DNA of 23,452 nucleotides from Burkholderiales bacterium (GTDB lineage: Bacteria > Pseudomonadota > Gammaproteobacteria > Burkholderiales > Casimicrobiaceae). Below, one piece after another: positions 21,940-23,452 of this stretch (its first letter is position 1; each line of letters opens with the position of its first letter). Location: NCBI GenBank assembly GCA_031257235.1, contig JAIRPA010000168.1:1-23452 (forward strand), in the 5' to 3' direction. The notes beneath the pieces are model-generated. The model had not been told where the DNA came from and did not search any database. It saw nothing but the letters and a program-made list of their open reading frames with translations. The position numbers were made by a program, and so were the translations under genes.

Positions 21940-23452
21940 GCACTTGCCGGCGGAGCCGCGCGCCACCCCTTATAACCCCGATGTTTTATCGTGTTTGGCG
22001 CACCTCTCAAATGACGAGGTTTTCACGCCGCCGACGATCGTCAACAAGATGTTGGACATGTTGCCGCAAGCCCTCTTTGAGGATTCAACAACAACCTTTC
22101 TTGACCCCGGATGTAAATCCGGCGTTTTTTTGCGTGAGATTGCCAAGCGTTTGATTCGCGCGAGGTATCCTGATTTTGAGAAACCCGAAGGAGAAAAACC
22201 TTCGCAAAACTTTCTTGATCACATTTTTCGGAAGCAACTATTCGGTATTGCCATTACCGAAATCACTTCGTTGATGTCGCGCAGAAGTCTTTATTGCTCC
22301 AAGTACCCGAACAGCAGATTTTCCATTGTGTCGTTTGACGACGCGGAAGGCAATATCCGATATAAAAACATCAAACACCGGTGGACAAAAGGCAGATGTC
22401 TTTTTTGCGGAGCGTCAAAAGCGGAATATCAACGCGACTCACGGCTTGAATCCCACGCTTACGAATTTATCCATACCTTAAAACCAAAGGACATTTTTAA
22501 GATGAAATTTGATGTAATCATCGGCAATCCGCCGTATCAGTTAGGATCAGATGGCGGTACTCGTGACATGCCTATTTACAATAAATTTGTGGAGCAGGCA
22601 AAAAAATTAAACCCTCGCTATCTTTCGATGATTATTCCTTCGCGCTGGATGGCGTCTGGTCTTGGTTTGGGTGAATTTAGGCAAACCATGCTAAACGATA
22701 AACATATAAGAAAACTTGTGGATTATGAGCGAATGGACGCTGTCTTTCCGGGTGTTGATTTTGAAGGCGGTGCATGTTATTTCTTATGGGACAGGGATAA
22801 CGAAGGAAGTTGTTCCGTTACCTCAATCAGCGGGAATGAAATCATAGGTCCCGATGAACGCGATTTGAGCGAGTACGATGTTTTTGTGCGTGACCGCCGT
22901 TCTTTAGATATTTTACGGAAGGTTCAAACGAAAAAAGAGCCGTCAATTATAGAAATGCTATCCGTTGATAAAGAATTTGGCTGGACATCTAATTTTGACG
23001 GGTTTCACGAAAGAAAAAGAACTGACGATATACCTCTCTATTACAACAAAAAGGGAAAACGTTTAGTTGGGTATATTGCGAGGAAAAATATCACAAAAAG
23101 TTGTCATCTGATTGACACCTATAAGGTCATGGTCCCGCAAGCCTACGGTGAGCGTGGAGCGAGACCGGCGAAAGTCTTGGGACCCAGCTTTGTTGCAGAC
23201 TCTCCTTCCGTTTGCACACAAACATTTTTATTCTTTTACACAAGCTCACGTAAAAAAGCGACAAGTATTAACAGTTATTTGCAAACACGATTCTTTAGAT
23301 TCCTTGTGTCCCTTCGCAAAATCACACAACATGCCACCCGATCGACTTATACATGGGTGCCTCAACAGAAATGGGATGGGATTTGGACAGACGAAAAACT
23401 TTACACCAAATACGGCATTACAAAGGAAGAACAGGATTTCATTGAGAGCATG
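21932..23452 (+). CDS. Eco57I-type adenine methyltransferase/restriction protein, 3' end outside window
   Basis: Open for 507 codons to the right edge, with no stop. ATG at 21932 has AGGAG about eight bases upstream. N-terminus: NDEVFTPPTIVNKMLDMLP (27-45), then a modified motif I, FLDPGCKSGVFL (56-67), with Lys where the usual motif has Gly. A Cys/His insert follows: CLFC at 156-159 and His175, His181. Motif IV NPPY stands at 199-202 (DVIIGNPPYQL), followed by IPSRWMASG, a typical region of the Eco57I-like family, and a long C-terminal target-recognition part. It acts on DNA in the cytoplasm, methylating adenine and perhaps, through a C-terminal part or a downstream gene, cutting DNA. Sequence composition is more AT-rich after about 22500 than in its 5' part. 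A nuclease or helicase gene is expected to the right (inference). Confidence 0.85.
   Translation, partial: MNEHLPAEPRATPYNPDVLSCLAHLSNDEVFTPPTIVNKMLDMLPQALFEDSTTTFLDPGCKSGVFLREIAKRLIRARYPDFEKPEGEKPSQNFLDHIFRKQLFGIAITEITSLMSRRSLYCSKYPNSRFSIVSFDDAEGNIRYKNIKHRWTKGRCLFCGASKAEYQRDSRLESHAYEFIHTLKPKDIFKMKFDVIIGNPPYQLGSDGGTRDMPIYNKFVEQAKKLNPRYLSMIIPSRWMASGLGLGEFRQTMLNDKHIRKLVDYERMDAVFPGVDFEGGACYFLWDRDNEGSCSVTSISGNEIIGPDERDLSEYDVFVRDRRSLDILRKVQTKKEPSIIEMLSVDKEFGWTSNFDGFHERKRTDDIPLYYNKKGKRLVGYIARKNITKSCHLIDTYKVMVPQAYGERGARPAKVLGPSFVADSPSVCTQTFLFFYTSSRKKATSINSYLQTRFFRFLVSLRKITQHATRSTYTWVPQQKWDGIWTDEKLYTKYGITKEEQDFIESM

Noticed and set aside
21936..22154. 72-residue frame within the second methyltransferase gene
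   Set aside because: It lies in another frame of a 507-codon open gene that has all motifs, so it is a shadow.

Overview
The window looks like a chromosomal segment of a betaproteobacterium, probably of the order Burkholderiales. The grounds are the hemC-hemD-hemX-hemY order, a ZapD homologue, a proS gene coupled to a small lytic transglycosylase, and Gram-negative envelope genes (EptA, MltF, an LpxL-type acyltransferase). The core genes use GCG/CGC-rich codons. The left edge (1-575) and right edge (about 20515-23452) look more accessory. I cannot name genus or species.

Layout. 3-575: 3' part of an unrecognised protein with two CxxC pairs. 877-2505: eptA (lipid A phosphoethanolamine transferase). 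2860-4281: mltF. 4518-6495 (minus): zapD followed by an unrecognised 364-residue protein. 6833-9150 (minus): proS, then a small secreted lytic transglycosylase overlapping it by ATGA. 9384-11893 (minus): a SpoU-type RNA 2'-O-methyltransferase, then recJ, again overlapping by ATGA. 11921-12781 (minus): LpxL/HtrB-like acyltransferase, divergent from an Sfp-type phosphopantetheinyl transferase at 12799-13614. 13952-14623 (minus): rpiA, divergent from a glycosyltransferase at 14759-15679. 15745-18793: hemC-hemD-hemX and a gene holding only the membrane part of HemY. 18874-19712: a small conserved-looking protein and glyoxalase I. 19757-20194 (minus): ssb. 20436-20514 (minus): a CAU-anticodon tRNA, best read as tRNA-Ile2. 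20515-21234: non-coding, with a strongly purine/pyrimidine-biased tract. 21235 to the right edge: two overlapping adenine-methyltransferase-like genes, the start of a restriction-modification or defence locus cut off by the window.

Two things stand out. First, the right-edge pair: protein 1 has a canonical SAM motif but no NPPY, while protein 2 has NPPY and an altered SAM motif, so they may form one split enzyme. Second, a composite repeat sits at the 3' ends of seven genes in the same order relative to each stop codon. It consists of boxes of the type G(G/C)C(A/C)AAAAGT forming a hairpin, a terminator-like hairpin, palindromes containing GGATTGCGGG or GGATTCTGCG, and 7-bp repeats. Its terminator hairpins differ between copies by compensatory changes, and in acpT, rpiA and recJ the stop codon lies inside the first box. 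The hemY gene reduced to its anchor is a third oddity.
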